Source of the DNA: Allodiplogaster sudhausi
Lineage: Eukaryota > Nematoda > Chromadorea > Rhabditida > Diplogasteridae
Assembly (NCBI GenBank): GCA_945643635.1
Contig: CALZFC010000067.1
Coordinates: 47,501 to 111,500 of the forward strand
Length of the DNA: 64,000 nt
Reading direction: 5' to 3'
Made by a program: the position numbers and the translations under genes. The notes beneath the pieces are model-generated. The model was given only the letters and a program-made list of their open reading frames with translations, was not told the DNA's origin and did not search any database. Shown piece by piece: positions 48,369-60,364 of the stretch (positions are counted from its first letter, which is position 1; each line of letters begins with the position of its first letter).

Positions 48369-49486
48369 CTCTGGATAGGGGAAAGAGAGAGAGAAAGAGA
48401 GAGATGGAGAGACAGAGAGAGTGGGAGATGAACGGGAGAGAGAGAGAACAGAAAAAAGAAAAATTTGAAAGCCTAGATATGTATCTGTACATTCATTAAA
48501 TATTTAGAATTCAAACGTTACATTTGTGAAACGTATACATATGCTAGTTACTACTATCTGACGACATCTATAATACGTCTTATGTCTACTTATGGAGGTT
48601 TCATATTGCATTTCCTGTGACATTTCAGTCCCAACCGTAGCATGATATCGTCTCTGTCTAGCAAACAAGAGAATTTCCTCGGTTTGGGTTCATATTCTGA
48701 GATCTCTTTCCTTTCTTTCTCTTTCTATCTCTTTCTCTCTCTCTCTCTCTCTCTCGTCCTCTCTCTCCCTCTCCCTCCCTCTCCCTCTCTCTTTCTCTTT
48801 CTCTTTTTCTCTCTCTCTCTCTCTCTCTGTTGTACTTCTGCAAGAGAAACATGCAAAGTTGTCTGCCGAGATGTGAATAGGATTTAGAAATGTCGTGAGA
48901 ACGCGTTTATCAAAAAATATAGAAGGGACAACAAGAAATACATATAGGTACGTATGTAGGACGATGGAGACAGCATAATATCAGCATCCACTTGGCAGCG
49001 TGACATACATACATACGTATAGTGTCAGGAAATAGATCGGAACTTAAGTCAGAGTTCATATTTACAATTAGAATGCTACTTGCGTGCATCAGAAAATGAA
49101 CGAGTGCAAGGAGTAAGGAAAGGAGTGATGTGAGGCATAGTCATCACTGACAAAGGGAACTTTTCAATAGCATAAATTGAAAGGAAAAAAAGATGAGAGC
49201 AATAAAATCTCTCCTTGTTCACATTTCGAAATAGCCTGACAAATGCTGACAATTGTTGCGGCCAATTGTTTAAAAAAAGAATAGTACATGTATGAATATT
49301 TGATATCGAGCACAATGTAGATATCTGGGGAACTTGTCTTGGAGACTGAACCATTTTGAACCTTTTTTTGTGACGGCCTATTTAGCGGACATTGTGAACA
49401 CTTGTGACGGCAGACGTTATTGTAAACATACATTTGAATTTGCGTTTTTTTTAAATTTAAATCTCGCGCGCTTTTTCAACCCCCAC
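48369..49486. other. upstream flank of receptor A, no gene seen
   Basis: Contains CT/GA tracts (48386-48450, 48705-48830) and DNA homologous to the upstream flank of receptor B (about 41530-42075). The word CTTCTGCAAG(A/G)GAAACAT appears in both (about 41642 and 48834). Confidence 0.7.
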
Positions 49487-50994
49487 TTATTTTCCATACT
49501 GCGGACACTGTGACATGTTGATGCATCGGCCCATGTCGCGAGCGAAGCCTCGCTTGCACATGCAGCTTGCGGGGCCGCAGACCGACGTGCAAGCCTAGAA
49601 AAGATATTGATTGATCAACTATTTAATTATGGAACGATTCATTAGCGATTAATTAATTACCGAAATTAGCAATTAATTAATTATCGATTCATTAGTAATC
49701 GATTGATTCGTTATGGATTGATTATGGTATTTTATCGATTTAATTCCTTATAACTTCATATAATGTAAAACGTCGCACATTCTAACAATAAGAAGGAATA
49801 TCGGGCCATTTATCCGGAAAATGGAGGCTAACCGGTCGTCTGTTAGAGCACGTCGGCTCACAAGATGGATGCGAGCACGATTTCATCTCCTCGTTCGGGT
49901 CCGAGCACGCGAATTTGGCTTGAAAATTAGTTATAGCGGTATTACGGTATCCGAATTGAACTGCTGGTACCTTTTTTCGAGCTTGGTTATGTGAAAATTA
50001 GGAGCCCGTTTTTGATACAAATATAATTTTTGTTTAGATAAAAAGACTTTGTTTGATCGTGGTTTTCGAAAGAGAAGAAAAAAAGTTTTACTTACTGGGA
50101 CACTGATATTCTGGAATGCAATTCCAGTCGTCATCTCGCACGTAGCCTTCGAGGCATTCGCAGTACGGAATGTTGCAGCCGGTATTCTGAGAATATGCAA
50201 GGGTTTCGTTCTTAGAAATCCCCTACGAATTTGTAGGGTATTTCTACGAACGAAACCCTTACGACGGCTTAACGAACTCGTTGGAATGAACTCGCATCTA
50301 TGTGTGTAAGTACATATATAATGTATGTAAGAAGAAGACAATGCCCTGGAATCAACCTGATCGTTACAATCAGAATTATTTGAATTCCAATCACCACACC
50401 AAACCACATGAGAAGTGAGAGGCAAAAAAAAGAAGTTAAAACTATTTTTGTGTCTAAACTTTTGATAGGCATCTGAGTTGAAAGAAGAATTTAAAAAAAA
50501 AAAACGAAATTACCTCCCAGTTATCTTTGTTTCGGCATGTCTTCGGATTGAGGCGCGTGCCTGTGTATAGAACTCATTTGTGCCGCATTCTGGAAGTCGC
50601 AAGTTTTTAAAAGCGGAGATTTCAGATTTTTTTTAAGAAAAAAATCTAGCAATAAGAATATTAATGTTAACTTCCTCACTATGTCTTCAATAAAAGAAAA
50701 AAAAAAATTTTTTTTAGTAAAAAAAAAAATATATATATATATATAACCGTAAATGGAAACATACGCATTTGTGCACTTGCGTAATGCAGAGCGATCACGA
50801 GCAAGACTGCCTGAAACAATGGAGGTAAATATAAAAAATTTTTGTCGTGCATGAAAAAAGTAATATGTATGATTGTAGAAGTAATTTTCGGGGCAAGCTT
50901 GTCAATCTTCAGATGTTCCACCCATTTGCCATACTACATACATACATGTGTTATCGAGTTTTTTTTTCATAAATAACATTACCTTAGCAATCAT
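49487..50994 (-). pseudogene. secreted two-domain TIL (trypsin-inhibitor-like) protein A, one exon frameshifted
   Basis: Exons are 50983-50994 (MIAK), 50765-50810 (signal core AVLLVIALHYASAQM), 50514-50589, 50096-50186, 49833-49918 and 49487-49594. Cys-rich parts include GCNIPYCECLEGYVRDDDWN with CIPEYQCP, then ACSDPNEEMKSCSHPSCEPT, and CGPASCMCKRGFARDMGRCI ending QCPQYGK. This is the ten-cysteine TIL pattern twice. Exon 3 is 76 nt where the phase-compatible paralogue exon is 77 nt, so the first TIL domain is out of frame and its second Cys is lost. Every other junction fits. TIL proteins usually bind and block serine proteases outside the cell. A sequencing error in exon 3 cannot be excluded. 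Confidence 0.75.
50198..50276. repeat. near-perfect palindrome of about 30-bp arms in TIL-A intron
   Basis: AAGGGTTTCGTTCTTAGAAAT pairs with ATTTCTACGAACGAAACCCTT, and CCCTAC with GTAGGG at the loop. It begins about 12 bp upstream of the exon-4 acceptor (50186), so it could fold over the splice site. Confidence 0.85.
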
Positions 50995-51314
50995 TTGTGT
51001 CTCCTGCCTTCGGCGCCTTCTTCAGATATTTTCTGCAGCTCGATCTAAAAAAATAAAGTACACCTGTTACGTAATGAACAGTTGTAAATATAATTTCTAT
51101 ATCTTTAATGAAATATGAATGATTTGAAGTTTAAATAAATTAATGAGGTTAGAAAAGCAGCCCATTTAATTTAATTTGAGTTAGAAGAAGAAGAAAAATT
51201 CGGACGGAAGTCTGCCAAGTTGGCAACGTTTTTGTACCCTCATGCTGATATTTATCCTAAACGCACTCAACCACAGAAAGGCCAGAATTCGACGGCTAGA
51301 GATCATTTGAAGTG

Positions 51315-51323
51315 AAAGAGTGT

Positions 51324-51354
<31 letters not shown>

Positions 51355-51740
51355 AGAGAAAGAAAGGCAGAGAGAAAGAGAGAAAGAGGAATTCATGTTT
51401 TCAGAGTTCTTTGCCAAGTAGAGCGGACAAATCGTCGGTGTGCAAGGATTGCACGCAAGACAGAGGAGCCAGATAGCGAGAACGAGAGGAGGTTAAAGAG
51501 GGGAAATAATGAGAGAGCGAGAAAGAGAGAGAGAGAGTGAGAGAGAGAGAAAGTAAGTGATAATGACAGACAGAGTGGAATGCGCGGGGCGGGGGGGGGG
51601 GGAGATGGAAAATAAATGCGCAAGCAAACAACATTGCCGGCCAGAGCTGTTCACAAGTACAGCCGCAATGACACAGAGAGGGAGAGAGAGAGAGAACGAT
51701 AAATAGAGAGAGAGAAGAAAGAGAGAGAGAGAGAGAACCA
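51315..51740. repeat. GA-rich microsatellites between TIL genes
   Basis: GA tracts with a G11 run near 51591. No exon is supported in 51000-52770; further GA tracts lie at 52060-52155. Confidence 0.85.
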
Positions 51741-52773
51741 CATTAGCCCCGTCACGCCATTGCCGACCAGGAAAAGCTCAAAGTTTGAATATTGAAACGA
51801 ACACTTTCCGATTAGAATCATGCGTTCTCATTGAACATCGAAAACAACTAATAAAAAAATATTTTTTAAAGTATATAACTAGTTTGGTTTCATATGCAAT
51901 TTTGGAGAACAATTATTTTAATCCCTGCGCGCACTTACATCAAACTTGGTTTTTTCACGTTTCCCAGATTGTTTGTCTCCTCTTCTAAATGTAGTTTACC
52001 AGTCATCGCATCTGTAAACAGAGCGAAGAGTTTGAAATGCTGTGTCTTCGGTAGACTGAGAGAGAGAGAGAGAGAGAGAAAGTGACGGAGACAGAGAAAG
52101 AAGGAGTGAGAGAGAAAATGAGAGAGAGAGACAGAGAGAAAGAGACAGAGAGAAAAAGGAGCCAAAAGATCGTGCAAAGTTCAAGAATATTAGAGATGAA
52201 TCATCCGGGCAAAGGCTGCTCTCATCATCGGATTAGCTGACAATGAGTCATTGTGGAATAAACAAGGGAAGTCCAGAATCAGAATCAGGAAAGGTGGGGA
52301 TCAATGCGAATTCAGTACACGGAAAAGTAGAAGAAGACCTTGAAGATGATGGAAATTAGCTTGTTTATTTTTGTTCCACATCTTATATGCATTTATTCGA
52401 AAAATGTGCAAAGTTGCGTCCTCGAAATTCATTACCGCAAAAGTAGAGAATTCCTCTTGCATTTGTTATATTCCCCCAGCCAATGATACATTTATCGAAC
52501 TGGCTCTCCCGCATTATGTTGTTTTATTCAACCAATGAACTTTTTTCCTCGTCATTTTTATATTAACTAGTGTTTTTTTCGAATACATGCAGACATTCTT
52601 ATTTATTTATGTTCCTTATACATTAACTATAATGTGACAACACAAGAAGAAATATTCCGAGAAACTTACGAGATATTCGGGGAGAAAGGAAGTTGACACT
52701 AAAGTTTTGGTTTGTTAGTAATCTAAGTGGGCTTTTTGCAAAAAAATAAAATAATTCAAAGTTCCCGCTGCTT

Positions 52774-54895
52774 TTATTTCCCGTACTGCGGACACTGCAG
52801 CATGTGGATGCATCTGCCATTGAAGCGAGCATAGCCATCCTTGCACAAGCAGCGCGAAGGACAGGATGCAGACCTTAAGTACATATGTAAAGTCCGCCGA
52901 ATCTAGGATATTTCTCTGATTTTGAGCCAATACCGATTGGTTGTAAATGCTGATGGTGAGTGAGCAGAAAATTTTGAACCCTATACTACGGCCAGACATA
53001 TTTAACGGATCATATTTTACGGACCGGTTGTCGATTCTCGCAAGTTGGCTCACATGAAGGATCCAAGCAAGCTTTCAGCTCCTCGTTCTGATTGGGGCAT
53101 GGTGGAGTTCCTAAATGTGGAGGTACATATGTACCGTATTTTCTCTATTAGTGCCCCTCCTTCTATTAGAACCCCCCCCCCTCTATTAGTGCCCCCCCTC
53201 TAGCGAGGGTATTGAAAAATAGAACCCCTCCCTCTAATAGAACCCCCCCCCCCCCTCCAATAGTGCCCTCCCCTAATTTGTCTAATACCTCGGCTCGAGA
53301 TGTACCTCGAATGGATTCTGGAGGCTCTTCCCAATGAATTAATTACAAATTCATTCCAAATTTACAATATAATGGATCTTCCGGTGATGATTCAAGTGAA
53401 GAAGAGCTTCAAATCTCTTTTGTTAGGAATAAATTGTTGTTTACAAACTTTTAACCAATCACATTGAAAAATAGTACCCCTCCCTCTAATAGAACCCCCC
53501 CCCCCTCTAATAGTGCCCCCCTCTCGCAGGGGTATTGAAAAATAGTACCCCGGGGGCACTAATAGAGAAAATACGGTATGTAGTCATAGGTTATACTTAT
53601 GGAAAAAGCTTATCATATGCAGCACAGCACATTGGTATAGTGGACCTTGGATCTAAACAGTGCAACAGTGGGAGGACGCTCGTTTCCCCATAACTGAATG
53701 GGACAAAGTGCTGTGTGCAGAAGAAAACAAAATAATAACAGCTTTCAGAATAGAACTCTTCACATGAGATTTTAAAAAAGATAGACCAGTGGTTCGCTTT
53801 TCAATTATACACAGATATATTAGTGCCGAATTTGATAGATGATTGTTGGGGTGAACAATATTCTTTTGTATATAATGGTGTTATGTTTAACAACAAGTTT
53901 AAACAATGACTAACAATAAACAAACCATGAAATATCTGTGATTACTTTTATTTTCCTAATAGTGTTACGATTTATGTTTAAAAACTTATTAAAAGTATTT
54001 TTTTAAGTAGTGAATTGCACTCGGTTTAGGAAATTAATAAAAATATACAAACCATATTATAATTGTGATTACGTTTCTTTATTTAATAGTGTTATGATTA
54101 AGGCTTTAAAAATGAATAAAAATAATTATTTTTAGTGGGGAATCGCACTCGGACACTGCTGCTCATGAATGCAGCTGCCGTTGTTGTCGCGGACGTAGCC
54201 ATCAAGACACTCGCAGCCAGGGTAGCCGCAGCCAAAGTTCTAGAAGAATTAATTAATTAATTAATTAATTAATTAATTAAGTAATTATTTTATAGAATCA
54301 TTTATTCTTTTATTTTGTAAAATCAATCTATGAAAATGTACCAACTATTTTCTCTTTCTTATACTTTTACTTTTTCCTCACGCCTCCTATAGACATAACA
54401 GCTTTTATAAAATGAAATATGCAACATGAAAGGTAGTATGGATTTTTCTGTAAGATGAAGAAAAATGATTCATTTAGATAACTATGAAACATAAAAAGGG
54501 TCATTTTCACACACATTCCAGGCGTCCTTGTTTTGACAGGTTTTCGGGTTAAATCGCGTACAAGATGTGTACGCCTCATTTCTTCTGCACTCTGAAACTA
54601 ATCTTGCTCATGATCAGTAATACCTTTAAATAAAATATACAAATGATTAAAAGAAAAACATCAAACGACATTATAGCAAATTGCTAAAGAGTTATAAATA
54701 AGCTTACGCATTTGCGACGTTGCATAATGGAGCGCAATCGAGAGGAGCAAGAGCTGAATGGATCTTTAATTCAATCAAACTCTTACAAATACATACAAAT
54801 AGTATTTTTGTTGTAGATACATATGTTTGTACATAGATACATGATGTTGCCTCAGATTCAAGAAGATAACTAAAGAGAACAACCTTGGCAAGCAT
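52774..54895 (-). CDS. secreted two-domain TIL (trypsin-inhibitor-like) protein B
   Basis: Exons are 54884-54895 (MLAK), 54708-54753 (LLLLSIALHYATSQM), 54515-54591, 54149-54239, about 53015-53098 and about 52774-52878. Phases agree for exons 1-5. Domain 1 reads QCRRNEAYTSCTRFNPKTCQ with GCGYPGCECLDGYVRDNNGS and CIHEQQCP. Domain 2 reads CPNQNEELKACLDPSCEPTC then CLCKDGYARFNGRCIHM and ends QCPQYGK. The last junction is uncertain: the only clear acceptor leaves one extra base, and the region between two cysteines is 4 nt longer than in paralogue A. Function is by family: an extracellular protease inhibitor, possibly relevant to the S1 protease at 15.5 kb only by theme, not by linkage. Confidence 0.75.
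53132..53578. mobile_element. MITE of the TACCGTATTT family (copy 5, most complete)
   Basis: The ends TACCGTATTTTCTCTATTAG and CTAATAGAGAAAATACGGTA are perfect inverted repeats. Sub-terminal GTGCCCC/GGGGCAC also pairs. Orientation is reversed (C-rich strand on top) relative to the other copies. It lies in intron 4 of TIL-B. Confidence 0.92.
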
Positions 54896-54899
54896 CTTG

Positions 54900-56636
54900 T
54901 TCGCGAAGAAGAAAGTGCAGCCAGCGTGTCGTCTGCTCATTTAGCAGTGCATTTATGTATTCGAACAGAGACCGGCACAAGGAGGGCGGAAGAGACCGAT
55001 TGAGAGAACAGAGGAAACAGAAATGTAGACTGACTGGGGACAATGTATATTTTTCCAATACAAATTTATACATTTCTGGCAAACAAATATTCATATTTTC
55101 ATTATTTGCAACCCAAATTTACCTGCATTAAGACTTTAATAGCTTATGATTATATTATATACTACTTACTATGAATTCTTGTATGTTTTCAAGTAGTCTT
55201 CAGTCTAATGCGAATCTTGTGAGGTCAAATGCTCAGTGGGTAAAAGTGTAGCAGTAAAAAGAAAATAGCGTTCAAAAGAGCATCGCGCTAGATGCAAAGA
55301 GTTCGCTCAACTCTCAATCATTCGAAATCTTTCGATGACTCATTTCCTGATTGGTTCGAGGAACCTACAGAACGAGGCATTCAGAGTTGAGACAGGACGC
55401 CAAGCAATACTGCACACCTTTTGCAGTTTTCTTCTACTTTTTTTCTTTAAAGTTCAGATTGTCATCTTGACCAATTTTCTATGCTTGGTCAATGAACAGC
55501 GTGGGTCTCCTTGAGCATTTTTCTGGTCAGTGAACGACTGTGGATCAGCTTGAGCATTTTGTAAGTCATTGTTGTATTTGGGTCGCCTTTTTGCACCTTG
55601 ACCATTTTCCTGGTCAACGAACTACATATTACAAACATGTCTCTGGGTTGATTACGCCGAAATCCAATCAAGAATTGACGTACGGAACGAGCCACCAAGC
55701 AATTTCCGACCAACACACAACGGTTCGAATTTGCATAAGGGCAATGTATAAGTACACGAGTAGGAAAAACCTGTACAACAGAGAACTAATCGAATGCTTC
55801 ATGCACAGAACTAGGCCCCAAAGCAATTTGCGACGAACCACATCGAAGAGAAAGAGCACACAACTCGGCTGCATGCTTAGGATATAAAGGCAACGACTAC
55901 ACGAGAAGGAAAGAGGAACAATTCTCACGTGAGAAGGTACATATATGTACAGGACTGACCAACAACAACCAAGGGGTGCAGAAACTTTCGGAAAGTTCCA
56001 AAATGTCCGATTAAATTGTATTGTACGCTTGGTTGTTGCGAGGTACTTTATATGTCAATTGTCTCGCGCTTCTTTCTAATGTTAGTAATGCCAACAGCCG
56101 CGCTACTAATAGGTACGTGTACATAATTCAATGGCCAATTTCTGGCCGATATCGTGCTGCTGGCGTTCTTCGTGATTCGGCGCTTCTCAAGCGGAACGCG
56201 TATGCATGTACAACAGCGGCGCCAACTCCGCGCGAAGCTGCGAATGCTCGGCGGTGTGTGTGCTTTCTTTGCTTGTATAAACATTTTTTTTTGCTACTTT
56301 TAGTTTGCTATCTATAGTAGCATTATCGTGCTGTCTAAACTATAGCCAGCGATCTTTGGATCTTTAAAGGAGCACGAAAGTCAACACTAATCTATTTGAA
56401 TTTTCCTGACCACCTTTGTAGTCGTTGTCCCTCTTCATCAGCGATAGGACACATAGAAAGACGAATTCAAAAAGGCGAAAAGACGCGCGAATTCAAAATG
56501 GGCCTTTTTTTTAAAAAGAGAATTTGCTTGCAGTTTTAAAATAATGAATTCCATCACTCATATCTGCTGCGATGTGAGTGGAATCTGAGCGTGCATAGCG
56601 GCCTGAAATGAATATCCACTTTCGAAGAATGTTGAG

Positions 56637-56685
<49 letters not shown>

Positions 56686-56749
56686 AATGGAGGAAAAAGA
56701 AAGCGAAAGATAGAGATAGAGAGAGAAAGAAAGGGGGAGTAAAAGAGAA

Positions 56750-56797
<48 letters not shown>

Positions 56798-57185
56798 AAA
56801 GGGGGGAGTAAAAGAGAAAGTGAGAGAGAGAGAGGGATAGAGAGATGGTATTTGTATGTGAAAGGTATTGATTGCACTTTGTAGACCGGCACCAAGCTTC
56901 TCCGTTGCGCGAGCTACCGTTTCTACGAAGTCCCGTTACCTCGACTGCTGTCACCCATCCGCTTTTTTTCCATAATGTGCATTAGTTGTATGACTTGTTT
57001 TATTTTTGCAATAAATGTGTCATTTACCACTTTGAGATATGTACCTTGTTTAGAAAGTGTTGAATGATTTGTACAAATGGGGGAAGAGAGAGGAAGATAG
57101 GAAAAGACGAAAAACAGAAAGAAGAATGGCAAGACAGAGAGGAAGAAAAAGATAGTAAGTGAGAGAGAACGTGAATGCTCGCGGG

Positions 57186-57237
<52 letters not shown>

Positions 57238-57985
57238 TGTGTGTGATTGCGTAACATGCGAGAAAGAGAGAGAAACGGATAGAAAAAGAGAGGAGATGAG
57301 GGAAATAGAAAGAAAATGAGAGAGAGAGAGAGAAAGAGAGAGAGGGAAAAAGACGGGAGAGAGAAAGAAACAGGGTCACTTGCGGAGCGAGAGAGACAGA
57401 AGCTTTTTTTTCACTATTCTCTAGTTCAAATATTGTTTGGTACACGAATCATGATAGGCAAAGGAAAGGTAAAGGTTTTTGATGTAAGAAAAAATGAGCA
57501 AATGGCACATAGACTGGCGTGCCTGTCTTTTCATTTGGTCTATTGAGGGCGAATTTTTTTGAAGCGCTCTTCTTTTACCATTTTTGTACTTCGGTAAATA
57601 AAAAAATGCAAAAATCCACCACGTGTCAACATTTTCCATGCCGACATATGGTACATATTCACTTATTTATACATTAACAAAATTTGAGAACTGAAGAAGG
57701 TATCATCTTCTCGATTAACGAGAAATGCGAAGACAAAATAAATTGAAAAAAAGGTTAGGTTAGAGCCTAATGAAAGCATGTTTTTTTTGGCTAATGCAAT
57801 TCAAAGCTCATTTCCCGTAGCTCATTTGCGCGGTACTTTATGTCAATTGTCTCGCGCTTCTTTCTAATGTTAGTATTTTTATATGAAGAAGAAGAAAAAT
57901 AAATATTGCAATGTTTATGCAAAAGTCTAAGGAAAAACATCAAATAAAATATTAAAAAAAACGCTATTAATGACATATAAACCAA
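54900..57985. other. region with no complete gene; repeats and microsatellites
   Basis: Three related CTTGACCATTTTC(C/T)TGGTCAA-like blocks lie at about 55465-55625. GA tracts are at 56640-56850 and 57180-57370. A CAATTGTCTCGCGCTTCTTTCTAATGTTAGTA block occurs twice (about 56057 and 57844). A block near 56395-56500 resembles one at 23205-23285 in the lipase intron. No exon could be supported. Confidence 0.55.
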
Positions 57986-57987
57986 CC

Positions 57988-58164
57988 CATTTGAGACGTT
58001 GCGTAATGGAGGGCAATTGCGAGGATCCAGAACTGAATCGAGGCAACTATTTCCGCGAGATCAATAGTGGCGTTTTAGGGATAAAAATTGTTGTATATAG
58101 TAAAGAAGAGAAAATAATAATAAAAAAAAATTCTTAAATATGAAACGCGATTTTAAAATTTACT

Positions 58165-58202
<38 letters not shown>

Positions 58203-58498
58203 AAAGAGTTTGTTTGTTGTAGATCTACACATGTGCGGTCGTCTCACAATTAGATCTATGTACATACCGTCTTGAGCCTAGCAGAAAGGCGGGAATCTGA
58301 TCTTTCACCAATTTACAGTCATTGTCTGTAAATTATATCTCGAATGATAGAAGATGAACTCATTTTTGAGGCGCTGCGGTCGCGATTCGCGGTTTTTTAA
58401 AGTCTATTTCACGGCCTATGAAACATTGACAAGTGCTACTAGGCAGAACGCTGTGCATATGTTCAAGAAGGATTATGAAGAGAAACCTTGGCAAGCAT
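57988..58498 (-). pseudogene. orphan TIL-family 5' end (copy C): start and signal exons only
   Basis: 58487-58498 encodes MLAK with a GTTTCT donor, and about 57996-58041 encodes FWILAIALHYATSQM, exactly parallel to exons 1 and 2 of TIL-A and TIL-B. Downstream on the minus strand (56-57.98 kb) I find no Cys-rich exon, so the gene seems truncated. Confidence 0.7.
58148..58201. repeat. (TA)n microsatellite
   Basis: Alternating TA tract inside the intron of the orphan TIL 5' end. Confidence 0.9.
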
Positions 58499-60321
58499 CT
58501 TTTGCGAAGAAGAGAGTGCAGCAGAGGACAACGAAAGTGACCGTTTTCAGAAAGAGCACCATGTTCATTTAGCAGCGGGTTTATGTACTATTCGAACAGA
58601 GTAGCAAAAGGAGGACGGAACTGACAAATTGTGCAAACGTGAGCGAATCACCGGAGATCATAGATGCGAGACATACTGAAGACTACGAAAGTACACACAT
58701 TTCAGAGTAACATTTTTGGCATCAGTGTGTAAAAGTTATTCATAGAACATATTTGTACATTTTAATATGTTCATTATTTCCAACACGAATTTGCAATAAG
58801 ACTTTAGCAACTTAGTTTATCTTATGAACTCTTGTACATTCAAGTAGCTTTACAAGTATTTAGATAGTCTTCAGTCTTGTGCAAATCAGTAGGCCAAGTG
58901 TTCACTGACTGGCCAAACGGTAGCGGAAAAAAAAGAACATCGCGCTTGATTCAAAGAGTTAGCCCACTTTTGATGAATCATCTCTTTGGTCTTTCGAGGA
59001 ATCTACAGAACGAGACATTCAGTGGACGCCAAACAATGCTGTACAACGTTTGCAGTTTTTGCTATTGCTGCTGGCTACAATTGAGCTTATTTTGTACGAC
59101 CACCTCCCTCGCCTTATTGTTAGTTATGATCATAATTATTAACAACTACGCCTTAAATTGTGCGTCAATACTTGATATATGAAGCATTTTGAGCTTGTCA
59201 TCTTTATTGTTCCTTAAATTAATATCAATTCTGCCGAATAGTTTAAATGTGACATCAATTGAAAGTGCAGAAGAATGAGACGATTATTCTCCTTGCACCA
59301 TGATGGACTGGTAATATGACAGGAACAGCAGAATGCAGTGCGAGAGAGAATAATGAAATGAAAGAAATAATGAGACGGCGGGACTAAAAAGAAGAAAACG
59401 CTAATTGAGAGAGCGTCTTGGTCAGAAGAATTCGGAAACAATATAGTTCTGCCAGATAATGCGGCCTCGCTATACTATCTGCGCTGTGTGAATGTGTGGT
59501 CTCTTCTTCCTCATCGCACGCTTGCAATAGATTGACGCATGTCAGCTTGCTTGCTATGTAGATTGTAAGACTTTTTTCAGATTAGGAGATATCTTCAAAC
59601 TAAAGTTGCCTCTTGAAAAATGATTAATAATTAAATACTGTTATTAGAAAAAGGGAAGGAAGATGTGAAAATTGAAATTGAACGGTTTACCCTGCCCATG
59701 ATGGAAGTTTCTGTGCAGGTGTCATTGGACGCATGTGGTTTTAGAGTATGAAGTCACAATATACATATGTAAGTAGTAAAAGAAAAACTCTGCTGATAGC
59801 ACAAGTGAATGAGGAGAATTGTGAATAATGCTCGATAATGATTTATTTATCAACACATGCGCATAGCAAATCAACGGGAAATGTCTGTGATACCTTGAGG
59901 AGTCTAAACATTTATCGATCTTACGGTAGAATTCAAAACGAGAACCTTTTTGGTCTAGTCCCACCGCGATTACTTGCCATTCTGCGGACACAGTCCCATG
60001 TCGCCTGGCTTGCACATGCCGCGACACCTTCTGGCAGACATTAAATTATTATTTTTTAAATATTTTTTCATCGATCGATAATAACATATTCAAAACATAA
60101 ATTATTACACACAAAAGTTTGTGCAATAAAATGACATTTAATGAAAAAGCGCCACAAATAGGCCGTCGCCTGAAGAACTTCTTTTTGACGATTACAACCA
60201 TATTTGAATTCTTCATCCCCTGTCATATTCAGCAATGAGGTCGAATTGATTTGATCTGCTCATCGAGGCCGGGCTATCGGCGGACCGGACCTTGGAGATT
60301 AAACAGGAACATTCGAAAGCT

Positions 60322-60362
<41 letters not shown>
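60322..60362. repeat. (GA)n microsatellite
   Basis: Short pure GA tract within the TIL relic array. Confidence 0.95.

Positions 60363-60364
<2 letters not shown>

Noticed and set aside
56511..57445. Long Ser/Leu/Phe minus-strand frames that look like membrane proteins
   Set aside because: Translations of GA tracts at 56640-56850 and 57180-57370.
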